DNA of 32,440 nt from an uncultured Saprospiraceae bacterium (GCA_937967535.1 CALCMV010000199.1:1-32440); one strand, 5' to 3'; shown: positions 13,695 through 23,521, numbered from the stretch's first letter. Numbers and translations: made by a program. The notes: generated by a model not told the origin, from the letters alone.

Positions 13695-16364
13695 TTAATT
13701 CCCATCGCAATCCTCAATTTCCCCCGTAAAATTATTCACTGGATTCGTCGAAAAACCGCTTTTCAATTCTATCTCATCACCTGCCTTATAAATGACATCT
13801 GCATTAATCGTCGCATCCGAACTGACGGTTTGTGCGGCATGATGAATAGCATTTGTAGTGGCATTTCCTGTAAGATTTTCTATTGTCGGGCAGTTGGGAG
13901 AGGAGGAAGATATACAATCAACTTCCGACAAACTTACTTCACGCACATACACATCTGTTGAGTTATTTCCTACATTTAAATTGAAATAAGTATTGGTGTC
14001 GGTAGCATTATTCATCGTAAATTGATGCTCATAAAGGGTGGGTGTAGTGGTCAGCGATTGGGCAATGTAGGTGTATTGTGCGCCACCCGCTTGACTGATA
14101 ATTATCGGGCAGCTACGTGCCGCATCCGCATATGCCAAGAGTTTGATTTGATAGGTCTTGCCATTTTCTATGGTCAAACCCGTTTGTCGCAGGGCGAGAT
14201 GCCAACTACTTGTACCTGCATTGATGACATCAATTTTAGCATCACCATTTCCCAAAATAGAAAGATTGCCGATTGCCGAACTGTGTTGATACATCGTCCA
14301 ATCGGCAGTACCGTTATCAAAATTCCAATTTTGCACCAACTCACAATCGCCCAAACCGCAGTCGTCAGGATTGCAAGCGTCATTATCATCGGGGTCATTG
14401 GCGGCACAATATCCGTCACCGTCAGCATCCACGTAAGTGCCGATACAATTGCAAGTTGCATCATAGATGTCATTTATCGTGCAAGCATCGCCGTCGTCGC
14501 AAGTGGTATCTTGTGCCTCACTGATGCTGATATTATCAACATATACCGTCGTCGAATTAGTTCCTACATTCAAGCCAAAAACGGCATTGGCATCCGTAGC
14601 ATCATTCATTGTAAATTGATGCTCATAAGTGGTCGGTGTCGTCGTCAGCGATTGACCGATGTAAGCATATTGTGCGCCACCCGATTTGCTGATAATTATA
14701 GGGGCATCGCGCGGTGCATCTGCGTAGGCTTGCATACGCAAGTAGTAAGTTTTGCCATTTTCCAAAAATAAACCCGCTTGGCGTAGAGCCAAATGCCAAG
14801 TACTTGTACCCGCATTTGTGACATCAACTTTGGCGAAACTATTCGCTTCAATGGATAGATTACCGCTTGCCGAGCCAAATTGAAAAAGCGTCCAATCCGT
14901 AGTACCGTTGTCAAAATCGCCGTTTTGTACCAACTCGCATTGTGGCGGAATACAGGTGTCGGGATTGCAAACGTCATTATCGTCGGGGTCATTGGCAGCG
15001 CAATATCCGTCACCGTCAGCATCCACGTAAGTACCGATACAATTGCAAGTCGCATCATAGGCATCGTTGACGGTGCAGACATCGCCGTCGTCACAAGCCG
15101 TACCCGCCGGAATCTCGCTAATGCTGATATTATCAACATATACAGTTGTCAAATCAGTTCCTACATTCAAACCAAAAACGGCATTGACATCCGTAACATC
15201 ATTCATTGTAAATTGATGCTCGTAAACGGTGGGCGTAGTGGTCAGCGATTGACCGATGTAAGCATATTGAGAGCCATCTGATTTGCTGATAATTATAGGG
15301 GCATCGCGGGGTGCATCGGCATAGGCTTGCATACGCAGGTAGTAAGTTTTGCCATTTTCCAAAAATAAACCCGCTTGGCGTAGAGCCAAATGCCAAGTAC
15401 TTGTACCCGCATTTGTGACATCAACTTTGGCGTAACCATTCGCTTCAATGGATAGATTACCGCTTGCCGAGCCAAATTGAAAAAGCGTCCAATCCGTAGT
15501 GCCGTTGTCAAAACCGCCGTTTTGTACCAACTCACATTCTAGGGGAGGGCAGTTGCCCAAATCTTGATACACCCGCACCCAATCCACCTCCATTGTAGCG
15601 GGCAATTGGGCGATACCATTATTAGCATCGTCCCAGGGGGCATTCAGGAAAGTACCGCCTACCGCTACATTGAGTCGCAGATAAAAACCGATGTCGAAAG
15701 GTCCGGGATGCGTAGTGGCATTGGGTTCATCAAAGTTATTGATGGTGCCGTAATAATTGCCGTCAATATAAAAATCCAACTGCCCCAAAGACCATTCTAC
15801 GGTATAAATATGCCAATTGTCTGCCCCGTTTCCTGCCGGAAAAGTGTAGACTTGTTTGTCTTGTTGCCTATCTCCGGCATTATTGCCCCAGTGAGCATTA
15901 CCGTTGGATCTAGTCATGTCGTGACCTCTGACTTCCATGATGTCAATTTCGCCGCTTTGGGGCCAAGGTCCATATACAGCGTTTTGCGGACTCATCCAGA
16001 AGGCGGGCCAAGTACTGTTGGAAGCGGGCATTTTGATACGCGCCTCAAAGCGTCCGAAAGTCCAATCTATCCTGTTTTTGGTCTGTATAAAACCGGAAGT
16101 AAAATCTCTGGGCGAACCAAAGCAGTCAAAACCCAGCTCATGCTTTGCTTCGATGAGCAGCGAACCGCCCGAAACGGAAGTATTGGCAGGGTCGTAACAA
16201 TTTTGGACGTTTGAACCATTCCACGCACCATTTTGGTAAGTCCATTTGGTGTCGTCAACGGTTGTGCCGTTAAATTCGTCTTGCCAGACCAATTCGTAGC
16301 ATTGGGCATTTAGCTGAATATTGAGAAAAGTGATTATCAAGATGAGTGCAAAGATATTTTTCAT
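13695..16364 (-). CDS. GH16 beta-glucanase (laminarinase-like) with three CBM4/9-like modules
   Basis: 889 residues from the ATG at 16364, chosen because MKNIFALILIITFLNIQLNA is a signal peptide; the frame itself opens ten codons earlier. Residues about 21-267 are a GH16 domain with catalytic motif EIDIME (139-144) and the aromatic-rich context WPAFWMSP, typical of endo-1,3-beta-glucanases. Then come three carbohydrate-binding modules of the CBM_4_9 type, each starting CELVQN and about 140 residues long. Two Asp-rich, calcium-binding-like linkers (CDDGD and DADGDGYC) separate them. The last ~55 residues (DVIYKAGDEIELKSGF and the ending EDCDGN) resemble the three-strand C-terminal domains of T9SS-exported Bacteroidota proteins. 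It is probably a secreted enzyme cutting laminarin or similar glucans. Modules 1 and 2 are nearly identical, indicating recent duplication. The GH3 gene at 25276 could finish the digestion. Confidence 0.92.
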   Translation of the reverse strand: MKNIFALILIITFLNIQLNAQCYELVWQDEFNGTTVDDTKWTYQNGAWNGSNVQNCYDPANTSVSGGSLLIEAKHELGFDCFGSPRDFTSGFIQTKNRIDWTFGRFEARIKMPASNSTWPAFWMSPQNAVYGPWPQSGEIDIMEVRGHDMTRSNGNAHWGNNAGDRQQDKQVYTFPAGNGADNWHIYTVEWSLGQLDFYIDGNYYGTINNFDEPNATTHPGPFDIGFYLRLNVAVGGTFLNAPWDDANNGIAQLPATMEVDWVRVYQDLGNCPPLECELVQNGGFDNGTTDWTLFQFGSASGNLSIEANGYAKVDVTNAGTSTWHLALRQAGLFLENGKTYYLRMQAYADAPRDAPIIISKSDGSQYAYIGQSLTTTPTVYEHQFTMNDVTDVNAVFGLNVGTDLTTVYVDNISISEIPAGTACDDGDVCTVNDAYDATCNCIGTYVDADGDGYCAANDPDDNDVCNPDTCIPPQCELVQNGDFDNGTTDWTLFQFGSASGNLSIEANSFAKVDVTNAGTSTWHLALRQAGLFLENGKTYYLRMQAYADAPRDAPIIISKSGGAQYAYIGQSLTTTPTTYEHQFTMNDATDANAVFGLNVGTNSTTVYVDNISISEAQDTTCDDGDACTINDIYDATCNCIGTYVDADGDGYCAANDPDDNDACNPDDCGLGDCELVQNWNFDNGTADWTMYQHSSAIGNLSILGNGDAKIDVINAGTSSWHLALRQTGLTIENGKTYQIKLLAYADAARSCPIIISQAGGAQYTYIAQSLTTTPTLYEHQFTMNNATDTNTYFNLNVGNNSTDVYVREVSLSEVDCISSSSPNCPTIENLTGNATTNAIHHAAQTVSSDATINADVIYKAGDEIELKSGFSTNPVNNFTGEIEDCDGN

Positions 16365-16532
16365 AATTATAAATATAAGATTAATTTTGTCCATATACGT
16401 ATTGTAAATTTATGGAAAATATGTTGAGGATTCAAGTGGCTTGGATTTTACATTCTGTGTTGGGGCGTGGAACGGCGGTTCTTTTCGATTTTTTATTTAT
16501 TAAAAAAAATCGCTTATCGGAAAAATCGCAAC

Positions 16533-16564
16533 TTGGAAAATAGAAAGAAAATACTTATCTTTGC
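16533..16564 (+). promoter_or_regulatory. Promoter upstream of rimP-nusA-infB
   Basis: TTG at 16533-16535, a 20-nt spacer, then TATCTTTGC at 16556-16564, a full match to the TAnnTTTG(C) consensus. Transcription would start near 16570, just before a hairpin terminator at 16583-16606. This is the best promoter in the window. Confidence 0.6.
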
Positions 16565-16582
16565 AGCAACTTGTATATAGGC

Positions 16583-16606
16583 AAGGGGACGAGTGTCCCC
16601 TTTTTT
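16583..16606 (+). terminator. Leader terminator (possible attenuator) before rimP
   Basis: GGGGAC (16585-16590), loop GAGT, GTCCCC (16595-16600), then six T; flanking A-T pairs extend the stem. It lies only about 15-35 nt after the predicted transcription start and about 450 nt before rimP. Either it attenuates the operon, which would suit control by the NusA product that acts on hairpin-dependent termination, or it ends a tiny separate RNA. The remainder of 16607-17059 is AT-rich with nothing else seen. Confidence 0.7.
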
Positions 16607-17059
16607 ATTTGTAAGTTGATTAAAGCAAGTGGTGTCAGTTGAGAAATTTTAGATTTTTTAATGGGTACTTGATATGTTTAATTTCTTTCAATTCTTTTAG
16701 ATGTAAGGTACAAACACATTGATAGTGAGCAAGTAAAACATTTTGTTATTTATGTTTTTTTTAAATGAAAACATAAAATTTGCTTGGTTAAGTATTGCGA
16801 AGAATAAAATCGACAACGTGCAGCACCACTCTTTTTTGAGTGAAAAATAGGCGCGGAAAAATGTTGATTTTATTTTTTTTTGACCTAATGGATTTAATTC
16901 TGAATTTCAAATGAATGAAGTCTGAATGTTTTTAATTAATTATCAACATTTATTTTTTGTGAAAAAAACAGAATTATCCTATCAAAAATCGTGTTTACAC
17001 AATTAAAAGGTTTTGATTGGAAAAAGTGAATATTCAAAATTCATTCATTCAACATTATC

Positions 17060-17539
17060 ATGAAAGAAATTATAGAGAACGTAAGGGGCTTGCTTGAAGA
17101 TAAATTTGAGGCAGAAGAGGAATATAAAGATTTTTTTATCGTAGACATCAAAATGACGACCCCCAACAGAATGGAAGTGTTCATTGAAAGCGACTCTAAT
17201 TTGTATATTGACCAACTCAAGCCCCTCAATCGCTACCTTCAGGAGCATATTGATGAGGCAGGTTGGATGGGCGAAAAATATACCTTAGATGTATCGTCGC
17301 CGGGAGTGGGTACACTCAAAGTCAAGCGACAATACTTCAAAAATATCGGCAGAAAGGTAGAAATCCGCCTCCACGAAGGTAAGCCCGAAACCGGCAAACT
17401 CATCGCCGTCAATGAACAAAGCGTCACCATAGAACAGGAAAAGACGAGTAAAGAAGGCAAAAAGAAAATCAAACAAATAGTCGAAACGGTCATCCCATTT
17501 GACCATATCAAGCAGACTATCGTAAAAATAAGTTTTTAA
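17060..17539 (+). CDS. rimP: Ribosome maturation factor RimP
   Basis: 159 residues, normal size. RimP binds the 30S precursor and helps the S12 protein assemble. The N-terminal alpha-beta domain (1-80) includes MTTPNRMEVFIESDSN. The conserved junction LDVSSPGVGTLKVKRQY (about 76-92) is the family hallmark. The C-terminal SH3-like barrel includes GRKVEIRLHEGKPETGKL. It is the first gene of the rimP-nusA-infB block found in most bacteria. A heptamer-array hairpin fills the 90-bp gap to nusA, starting one base after the stop codon. Confidence 0.95.
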   Translation: MKEIIENVRGLLEDKFEAEEEYKDFFIVDIKMTTPNRMEVFIESDSNLYIDQLKPLNRYLQEHIDEAGWMGEKYTLDVSSPGVGTLKVKRQYFKNIGRKVEIRLHEGKPETGKLIAVNEQSVTIEQEKTSKEGKKKIKQIVETVIPFDHIKQTIVKISF

Positions 17540-17540
17540 T

Positions 17541-17621
17541 GAGTAACGAGCAGCGAGTAGCGAGTAAGGAGTGCATAAGGACAACTCTTACTCGCTACTC
17601 GTCACTCGCTACTCGCTACTA
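17541..17621. repeat. GAGTAGC heptamer array forming a long hairpin
   Basis: The left half, 17541-17572, consists of GAGTAAC, GAGCAGC, GAGTAGC, GAGTAAG and a partial unit. The right half, about 17584-17621, carries the reverse-complement units (CTCGCTACTCG and variants). The halves can pair over about 28-30 positions with few mismatches and a loop of about 11 nt. It starts one base after the rimP stop and ends eight bases before the nusA start. Confidence 0.9.
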
Positions 17622-17629
17622 ATAAAATT

Positions 17630-18880
17630 ATGAGCATCAATTTAGTCGATTCGTTTTCCGAGTTTAAGGAAATGAAAAACATAGACCGCCCCACGATGGT
17701 GCGTGTTTTGGAAGATGTATTTCGCACATTGATTCGCAAAAAATACGGCTCTGATGATAATTTTCAGGTCATTGTCAATACCGACAAAGGTGACCTTGAA
17801 CTCTGGCGAGTGCGCGACATCGTAAAAGACGGTGCCGAAATTGAAGACGGCAACACTGAGGTACATCTCAAATATGCCCTCACCATTGAGGAAGACTATG
17901 AGGTAGGCGAGGAATGTTATGAACAACTCTTCCTCAAAGACTTCGGACGCAGAGCGATTATGGCTGCACGTCAGACACTCATTTCGCGGATTTTGGAATT
18001 GGAGAAAGATGACATCTATCGCCGCTACTCCCAACGGGTCGGCGATGTGGTACTCGGCGAGGTGCATCAAATCCTCAAACGCGACATCCTCGTATTGGAC
18101 GATACAACGGGCAATGAACTCGTATTGCCTCGAAATGAGACGATTAAAGGTGATTTTTTCCGAAAAGGTGAACTTGTACGCGCAATTATACGTAAAGTAG
18201 AGATGAAGAATAACAACCCTGTTGTTATCCTCTCTCGTACCGACAATACATTCCTCGAAAAACTCCTCGAACAAGAAGTTCCTGAAATCGAGGACGGACT
18301 CATTACCATCAAAAAAATTGTCCGTATGCCCGGCGAACGCGCCAAGGTAGCCGTCGAATCTTACGACGACCGCATTGACCCCGTAGGGGCATGCGTAGGG
18401 ATGAAAGGTTCGCGTATACATGGTATCGTGCGTGAGCTACGCAACGAAAATATTGATATTATCAACTATACTAATAATGAGGGACTGTTGATTCAGCGCG
18501 CGCTTACGCCCGCCAAAATCACCTCATTAGAACTTGACGACGAAGCACGTCGGGTAGCCGTCTATCTGCGCCCCGACCAAGTATCGCTCGCTATCGGAAA
18601 AGGTGGTTTGAATATCAAACTCGCCAGCCGATTGACCGAATACGAAATAGATGTATACCGCGATACCGACGAGGTGATTGATGATGTAGAGCTAAATGAA
18701 TTTAACGACGAAATTGACCAGTGGGTGATTGATGCCTTCAAATCTGTCGGATGCGATACCGCACGCAGCGTACTCGCTTTGAGCAAAGAAGAAATCATTC
18801 GTCGTACCGACCTTGAAGAAGAAACTATAGATGAGGTAATAAGAGTATTATCCTCAGAGTTTGAAGGAGATGTTGACTAA
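17630..18880 (+). CDS. nusA: Transcription termination/antitermination protein NusA
   Basis: 416 residues, typical for Bacteroidota. The order is an N-terminal RNA polymerase-binding domain (1-125), an S1 RNA-binding domain (about 130-200, GDVVLGEVHQILKRDILVLD), KH1 (about 230-300, GACVGMKGSRIHGIVREL) and KH2 (about 305-370, LAIGKGGLNIKLASRL). A short C-terminal helical segment rich in acid follows. NusA slows RNA polymerase, promotes hairpin-dependent termination and takes part in antitermination. It lies between rimP and infB, the standard arrangement. The leader terminator at 16583 would be a natural target for autoregulation, but that is inference. Confidence 0.96.
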   Translation: MSINLVDSFSEFKEMKNIDRPTMVRVLEDVFRTLIRKKYGSDDNFQVIVNTDKGDLELWRVRDIVKDGAEIEDGNTEVHLKYALTIEEDYEVGEECYEQLFLKDFGRRAIMAARQTLISRILELEKDDIYRRYSQRVGDVVLGEVHQILKRDILVLDDTTGNELVLPRNETIKGDFFRKGELVRAIIRKVEMKNNNPVVILSRTDNTFLEKLLEQEVPEIEDGLITIKKIVRMPGERAKVAVESYDDRIDPVGACVGMKGSRIHGIVRELRNENIDIINYTNNEGLLIQRALTPAKITSLELDDEARRVAVYLRPDQVSLAIGKGGLNIKLASRLTEYEIDVYRDTDEVIDDVELNEFNDEIDQWVIDAFKSVGCDTARSVLALSKEEIIRRTDLEEETIDEVIRVLSSEFEGDVD

Positions 18881-19366
18881 ATTATTTTATCCTTAGTCAA
18901 GCGGTTATTTTTTTTATTTTAATTAAAGTAAAAATTCGATAAAAATATTTTCTAATTATCGAAAATACAAATAACACAAATTCGCGTTTTTTTATTTTTA
19001 AATTAAAAAATATAATAATGCAAATGAAATACGCTTAACTTGAATGACAATATTTAGCAAAAATAAAATTTATCTATTTTTAAATTAATAAAAAATAAAA
19101 TTTATATGACGACTAAATATACTAAAGTCGTCAGTATGTATATCTAAAAAATAGCGAGACAAAAAATAATCATGTCAACATTGTAAGGATATTTTTGTCT
19201 CACTATGACCGCAAAAAAATAAGTCTGCGAAATGCAGGCAGTAGCCGTTTTTTAGTAAAGATTTTTATAAAACAGGAAATCACTACAATAATTTGGCAAT
19301 CAAACAATTTACTGGTTACTTAACAACCAAATTATCACTCAAAAAACGGCACAATAAAAAATAAAT
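18881..19366. other. nusA-infB gap with two hairpins
   Basis: 486 AT-rich bases without a gene. Two inverted repeats are visible: TGACGACT at 19107-19114 with AGTCGTCA at 19126-19133, and a 14-nt pair at 19152-19165 and 19192-19205 (one mismatch). Neither has a T-tract. The gap is unusually long for genes that are often tightly linked, so infB may have its own leader or promoter here; no clear promoter box was recognised. Confidence 0.5.
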
Positions 19367-22300
19367 ATGGCGAAACGTCTAGTCAAGGTTGCATCAGAAC
19401 TTAATGTTGGTATCGGCACCATCGTAGAGCATCTCAATGCTAATGGGTTCTCTATTGAAAATAAGCCAACAGCGAAAGTCACCAATGATATGTATTCCAA
19501 TCTCCTCGAAGAATTTAGCAGTTCTGTGGCTATCAAGGAGCAAGCCGACCAACTTATCATAGGCACACGTAACAAAACCAAAGAAAAAGAGGCGGAAGCC
19601 GAGCCCGAAGTTGCTGTAGCAGAGCCGGAACCTACACCCGAACCTGTTCAGGTAGCTCCCGAACCCCTAATCGAAGAAGAAATAGACGTTCCCGAACTAC
19701 TCGAAGAGGTTGATGTGCCGCCTATAATTGAAGAAGAACCTATTATAGAACCTACTCCCGAACCGATACCCGAACCGGAGCCTGCACCCAAGCCTAAAGC
19801 CAAAGCCAAACCTAAACCCAAGCCGGAACCTAAACCAGAGCCTAAACCGGAACCGGAGCCACAACCGGAAATATCCGAATCTGTAGAGGAGGTTCCTGTT
19901 GCCGTAAAGAAGAAAGATGCCGAGCCGGAAATGATAGAAACGCCCAAATTGGACGGACTCAAAGTAGTAGATAAAATGGACTTGAAAGAACTCAAAAGAG
20001 CAGGCAAGAAAAAGAAGAAAAAAACACCCCCGAAAAAAGAAACACCGGCAAAGAAAAAAGAACCTGTGGCAAAACAGAAGAAAGAAGCACCGAAAAAGGA
20101 ACAAGTCAAGCAGCAAAAACCGGAAGTTCCCAAAGAAAAACCCACAAAAACAACACAACAATACGTAGAACCCGAAATGTATCGCGCCGAAACTCCGACC
20201 TTAAAAGGCGTAAAAGTATTGGGCAAAATTGACCCATCCAAATTCAAAAAAGAACCATCCAGAAAACGTAAAGACAAGAAAAAAAGCGGTAATAATAACA
20301 ACAAACAAAATAACAATAACAATAATAATAACAACAACAACAACAACAACAACAAAGACGGCGAAAGCAAATCACAAAAACGCAGACGCAGACGCAAAAA
20401 AGTAGCTACCGGAAATAGCAGAGACAACAACAGAGGCGGTGGCAATAACAGTAATAATAATAGCAATAATAATAATAATAATAACAGAGACAACAACAGA
20501 GGCGGCGGCAATAGAGGCGGCGGTGGCAATAGAAGAGGCAACCGTTCTAATAATAAAGAAATCTCCAAGAAGGAGGTAGATGAAAAACTCAAACAAACTA
20601 TGATGCGCCTCCAAGGTGGAGGCAAAAACCGCCGACAAAAAATACGCCGGGAAGAACGCTCGCGCCGACGCGAAAAGCGCGAAATGATAGACCTCGAAAG
20701 CCAAGAAGCAGCACAAGTAATTCAAGTGACGGAATTTATCTCCGTTTCCGAATTTGCGAGCTTGATGGATGTATCCGCCACCGATGTGATTATGGTGTGT
20801 ATGAACATGGGAGTCATCGTAGCCATCAATCAGCGTCTGGATGCCGAAATTATCGAAATTATTGCCGAAGAATTTGGCAAAAAAATAGAATTCATCAGTG
20901 CAGAAGCGCAGATGGAAATGGAGGAAGAAGAAATCGTGGATGCCATCGAAGACCTCCAGCCGCGCGCACCGATTGTCACTGTTATGGGACACGTTGACCA
21001 CGGGAAAACTTCGCTTCTGGACTACATCCGAAGTGCCAAAGTTATCGAAGGCGAGGCAGGGGGAATCACCCAACACATCGGTGCATATGAGGTCAAAGTC
21101 GGCGAAGACGACCGCAAGATTACCTTCCTCGATACACCGGGTCACGAAGCCTTTACCGCCATGCGTGCGCGTGGTGCTAAGGTCACTGATGTTGCCGTTA
21201 TTATCGTAGCAGCAGACGATAACGTGATGCCACAAACCAAAGAAGCCATCAGTCACGCACAAGCAGCAGGCGTACCTATCATCTTCGCAATCAATAAGAT
21301 AGACAAAGACGGCTCAAATCCCGACCGCATCAAAACCGAACTTGCCCAACTCAATTTCCAAGTCGAAGAATGGGGCGGCAAATATCCTTCGCAAGATATT
21401 TCAGCTAAATTCGGACAAGGCGTAGACGACCTGCTTGAAAAGATACTACTCGAATCCGACATCCTCGAACTCAAAGCCAACCCCGACCGCGAGGCACAAG
21501 GCGTTGTACTCGAAGCATCCTTAGATAAAGGACGTGGTTACGTCTCCAAATTCCTAATACAAGCAGGTACACTCAAAATCGGTGATTCCATCGTAGCCGG
21601 TTCGCACTTTGGTAAAGTACGTGCCATGATTAATGAACGCGGTCAACGTATTGATATTGCAGGACCTTCTGCACCGGTACTCGTACTTGGTATGAAAGGC
21701 GCACCGCAGGCAGGCGAAAAATTCAAGGTGATGAAAGCCGAAAGCGATGCCCGCCAACTCGCCGCCAAACGCGCTCAAATCCAAAGCGAACAAGAACGAC
21801 GTGCCACCAAGCGACTCAGCCTCGAAGAAATTGGTCGTCGTCTTGCACTTGGCTCATTTAAAGAACTCAACCTCATCGTCAAAGGTGATGTGGATGGGTC
21901 TATCGAAGCCCTTGCAGACTCCTTGCTCAAACTCTCTACCGAAACCGTACAGGTCAATATCGTACACAAAGCCGTTGGTCAAATCATCGAATCCGACATC
22001 TTGTTGGCATCTGCATCCGATGCGATTATCGTTGGTTTCCAAGTGCGTCCATCTTCAATGGCACGCAAACTGGCAGAGCAAGAAGGCGTACAAATCAAGA
22101 CCTACTCCGTCATTTACAGTGCGATAGAAGAAGTCAAATCTGCCATCGAAGGCATGTTGGAGCCGACCAAAGAAGAGCGCATCACAGCTACCGTCGAAGT
22201 CCGTGAAGTCTTCAAAATCAGCAAAGTCGGTACGATTGCGGGTTGCTTTGTACAAGAAGGAAAAATCTCGCGCAACGACCACATCCGTGTCATCCGCGAT

Positions 22301-22492
22301 GGTATCGTTATCTACCCAATGAAAGAGGGCGTAGTCGGCGAACTTGCTTCGCTCAAACGCTTCAAAGATGATGTCAAAGAAGTCAAAAACAACTTTGAAT
22401 GTGGTATGAACGTCAAAAACTTCAACGACATCAAAGTAGGTGACATCATTGAAGGCTACGAAATCGTAGAAGTGAAACAGAAGTTGAAGTAG
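19367..22492 (+). CDS. infB: Translation initiation factor IF-2
   Basis: 1041 residues. IF-2 is the GTPase that brings initiator tRNA to the 30S subunit and promotes subunit joining. Residues 1-50 form the conserved N-terminal start ([20 protein letters not shown]). Residues about 65-430 are a long low-complexity spacer: Pro-Glu-Lys repeats, Lys-rich stretches, poly-Asn runs (about 308-330 and 360-375) and Gly-Arg-Asn repeats. A second IF2_N-like segment ([17 protein letters not shown]) precedes the G domain. The G domain has GHVDHGKT (541-548), DTPGHEAF and NKID. Domains II-IV follow, with the usual [12 protein letters not shown] segment. The spacer makes it longer than typical (about 750-1000). 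Confidence 0.97.
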   Translation: MAKRLVKVASELNVGIGTIVEHLNANGFSIENKPTAKVTNDMYSNLLEEFSSSVAIKEQADQLIIGTRNKTKEKEAEAEPEVAVAEPEPTPEPVQVAPEPLIEEEIDVPELLEEVDVPPIIEEEPIIEPTPEPIPEPEPAPKPKAKAKPKPKPEPKPEPKPEPEPQPEISESVEEVPVAVKKKDAEPEMIETPKLDGLKVVDKMDLKELKRAGKKKKKKTPPKKETPAKKKEPVAKQKKEAPKKEQVKQQKPEVPKEKPTKTTQQYVEPEMYRAETPTLKGVKVLGKIDPSKFKKEPSRKRKDKKKSGNNNNKQNNNNNNNNNNNNNNNKDGESKSQKRRRRRKKVATGNSRDNNRGGGNNSNNNSNNNNNNNRDNNRGGGNRGGGGNRRGNRSNNKEISKKEVDEKLKQTMMRLQGGGKNRRQKIRREERSRRREKREMIDLESQEAAQVIQVTEFISVSEFASLMDVSATDVIMVCMNMGVIVAINQRLDAEIIEIIAEEFGKKIEFISAEAQMEMEEEEIVDAIEDLQPRAPIVTVMGHVDHGKTSLLDYIRSAKVIEGEAGGITQHIGAYEVKVGEDDRKITFLDTPGHEAFTAMRARGAKVTDVAVIIVAADDNVMPQTKEAISHAQAAGVPIIFAINKIDKDGSNPDRIKTELAQLNFQVEEWGGKYPSQDISAKFGQGVDDLLEKILLESDILELKANPDREAQGVVLEASLDKGRGYVSKFLIQAGTLKIGDSIVAGSHFGKVRAMINERGQRIDIAGPSAPVLVLGMKGAPQAGEKFKVMKAESDARQLAAKRAQIQSEQERRATKRLSLEEIGRRLALGSFKELNLIVKGDVDGSIEALADSLLKLSTETVQVNIVHKAVGQIIESDILLASASDAIIVGFQVRPSSMARKLAEQEGVQIKTYSVIYSAIEEVKSAIEGMLEPTKEERITATVEVREVFKISKVGTIAGCFVQEGKISRNDHIRVIRDGIVIYPMKEGVVGELASLKRFKDDVKEVKNNFECGMNVKNFNDIKVGDIIEGYEIVEVKQKLK

Positions 22493-22519
22493 TGATTGGT
22501 GACTCGTGATTAGTGATTA
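22492..22519. repeat. Heptamer array overlapping the infB stop
   Basis: Four 7-nt units: GTGATTG, GTGACTC, GTGATTA, GTGATTA. The first base is the last base of the infB TAG codon. Confidence 0.8.
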
Positions 22520-22599
22520 GTTTTCACTTCGTGAAATGTTTTTTTGTATAACGAATTTGACTTATTTTTTTGTGCAAAAATAATTTTCAATATAAAATA

Positions 22600-22637
22600 G
22601 AAACGCCTGTGAGATTTTTAAATCTCACAGGCGTTTC
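22600..22637. terminator. 18-bp perfect palindromic hairpin between convergent genes
   Basis: Arms 22600-22617 and 22620-22637 are perfect complements (GAAACGCCTGTGAGATTT) with a tiny loop. The GC-rich, compact form between the 3' ends of infB and the minus-strand gene suits a bidirectional terminator. T-tracts beside it are short. Confidence 0.75.
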
Positions 22638-22640
22638 AGA

Positions 22641-22668
22641 TTAATCATTAATCATTAATCATTAACCA
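22641..22668. repeat. TTAATCA heptamer array spanning a stop codon
   Basis: Units TTAATCA, TTAATCA, TTAATCA and TTAACCA. The stop codon of the minus-strand gene (22655-22657) is inside the array, so its last residues are read from repeat DNA. On the coding strand the unit is TGATTAA, which supplies stop codons in more than one frame. Confidence 0.85.
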
Positions 22669-23521
22669 AAAACTGCGTTGTCAATACCTTATCCTCACTA
22701 CTCAATCGCAGCATATAGGTACCTGCATTAAGTTGACTCACATCAAATTGTGCCTGATTTGTACCTGTCGCCAAATCAAGCGGACGAGTAATCGCAATAC
22801 GTCCTTGCACATCCATAATCTCTGCCAGTACTATCCCCGAAAAATTACTTTCTACCCTGACATTCAGGTAGTTAATCGCCGGATTTGGAAATACCTTCAT
22901 CACAGCATCCAGAGCAGTCACATCAAAAATACCTACCGTAGCTTCCTGTAGCGTCAGTGAAATATTAGCACCACCATCACCACTATTGCCCGTAGCACGA
23001 TTGACTGATGTACCTGCGGCATAAAAAGTCACACTACCCGAGCTTTCCGCCGGTGCCGTCCATTTCACATCAAATTCGCCGGAATCTTGTGTGCCGGCTT
23101 GTTCAGCATAGCTTCTGCCGGTTTCATTTGCGGTAGCTATCTGTACGCCCGTACCCGGACTCGACCAGCCATTGGTATCGCTCAAATCATCATCTATTAG
23201 ATTCACTATCTGAAAGCCGTGTCCTGCTGCATCGCTATTTATATCCGACACCGTCACCCTCACATCGTAAGTTGCGCCCGGAAAATACTCCGTTACAGCC
23301 GTTGTAGTTCCCTCCTCAAAAACTTCAATCATAATTGTAGTTTCGAGTGGTCCATTGTGGCAAGTTTGGCAGACCCAAGGCACACCGGGCGATATTTCTT
23401 GGTCGCCGGGCGCACCCGTATTGCCTGCATTTTGGGCAGCTGCCCGTCCGCCCGAATTGCTCATCAGCAGGAATCCAAGTGCCAAAGCACTCATTAAAGT
23501 GTAAATAATTTTAAATTTCAT
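22655..23521 (-). CDS. T9SS cargo protein with CXXCH motif (choice-of-anchor V type)
   Basis: 288 residues. There is a signal peptide at 1-30 (cleavage near RAAAQ). The mature start GNTGAPGDQ plus VCQTCHNG (Cys51-His55) matches the choice-of-anchor V family, in which the Gly-Ala-Pro-Gly and CXXCH elements are conserved. A beta-sandwich domain about residues 60-200 follows (DINSDAAGHGFQIVNL). From about 212 the type A sorting domain begins (VFPNPAINYLNVRVES, then LNAGTYMLRLS, ending QFLVND), so it should be exported by the type IX system and attached to the cell surface. CXXCH can bind heme c, but a single motif in this family may only be structural or form a disulfide. It converges on infB. 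Function is unknown. Confidence 0.85.
   Translation of the reverse strand: MKFKIIYTLMSALALGFLLMSNSGGRAAAQNAGNTGAPGDQEISPGVPWVCQTCHNGPLETTIMIEVFEEGTTTAVTEYFPGATYDVRVTVSDINSDAAGHGFQIVNLIDDDLSDTNGWSSPGTGVQIATANETGRSYAEQAGTQDSGEFDVKWTAPAESSGSVTFYAAGTSVNRATGNSGDGGANISLTLQEATVGIFDVTALDAVMKVFPNPAINYLNVRVESNFSGIVLAEIMDVQGRIAITRPLDLATGTNQAQFDVSQLNAGTYMLRLSSEDKVLTTQFLVND

Noticed and set aside
14022-15281. Long plus-strand frames across the GH16 gene
   Set aside because: Antisense to the repeated CBM modules; they recur because the DNA repeats, and they have no domains.
19648-20625. 325-codon minus-strand frame inside infB, rich in Leu, Pro and Gly
   Set aside because: It is the reverse reading of the low-complexity IF-2 spacer; IF-2 itself is unambiguous on the plus strand.
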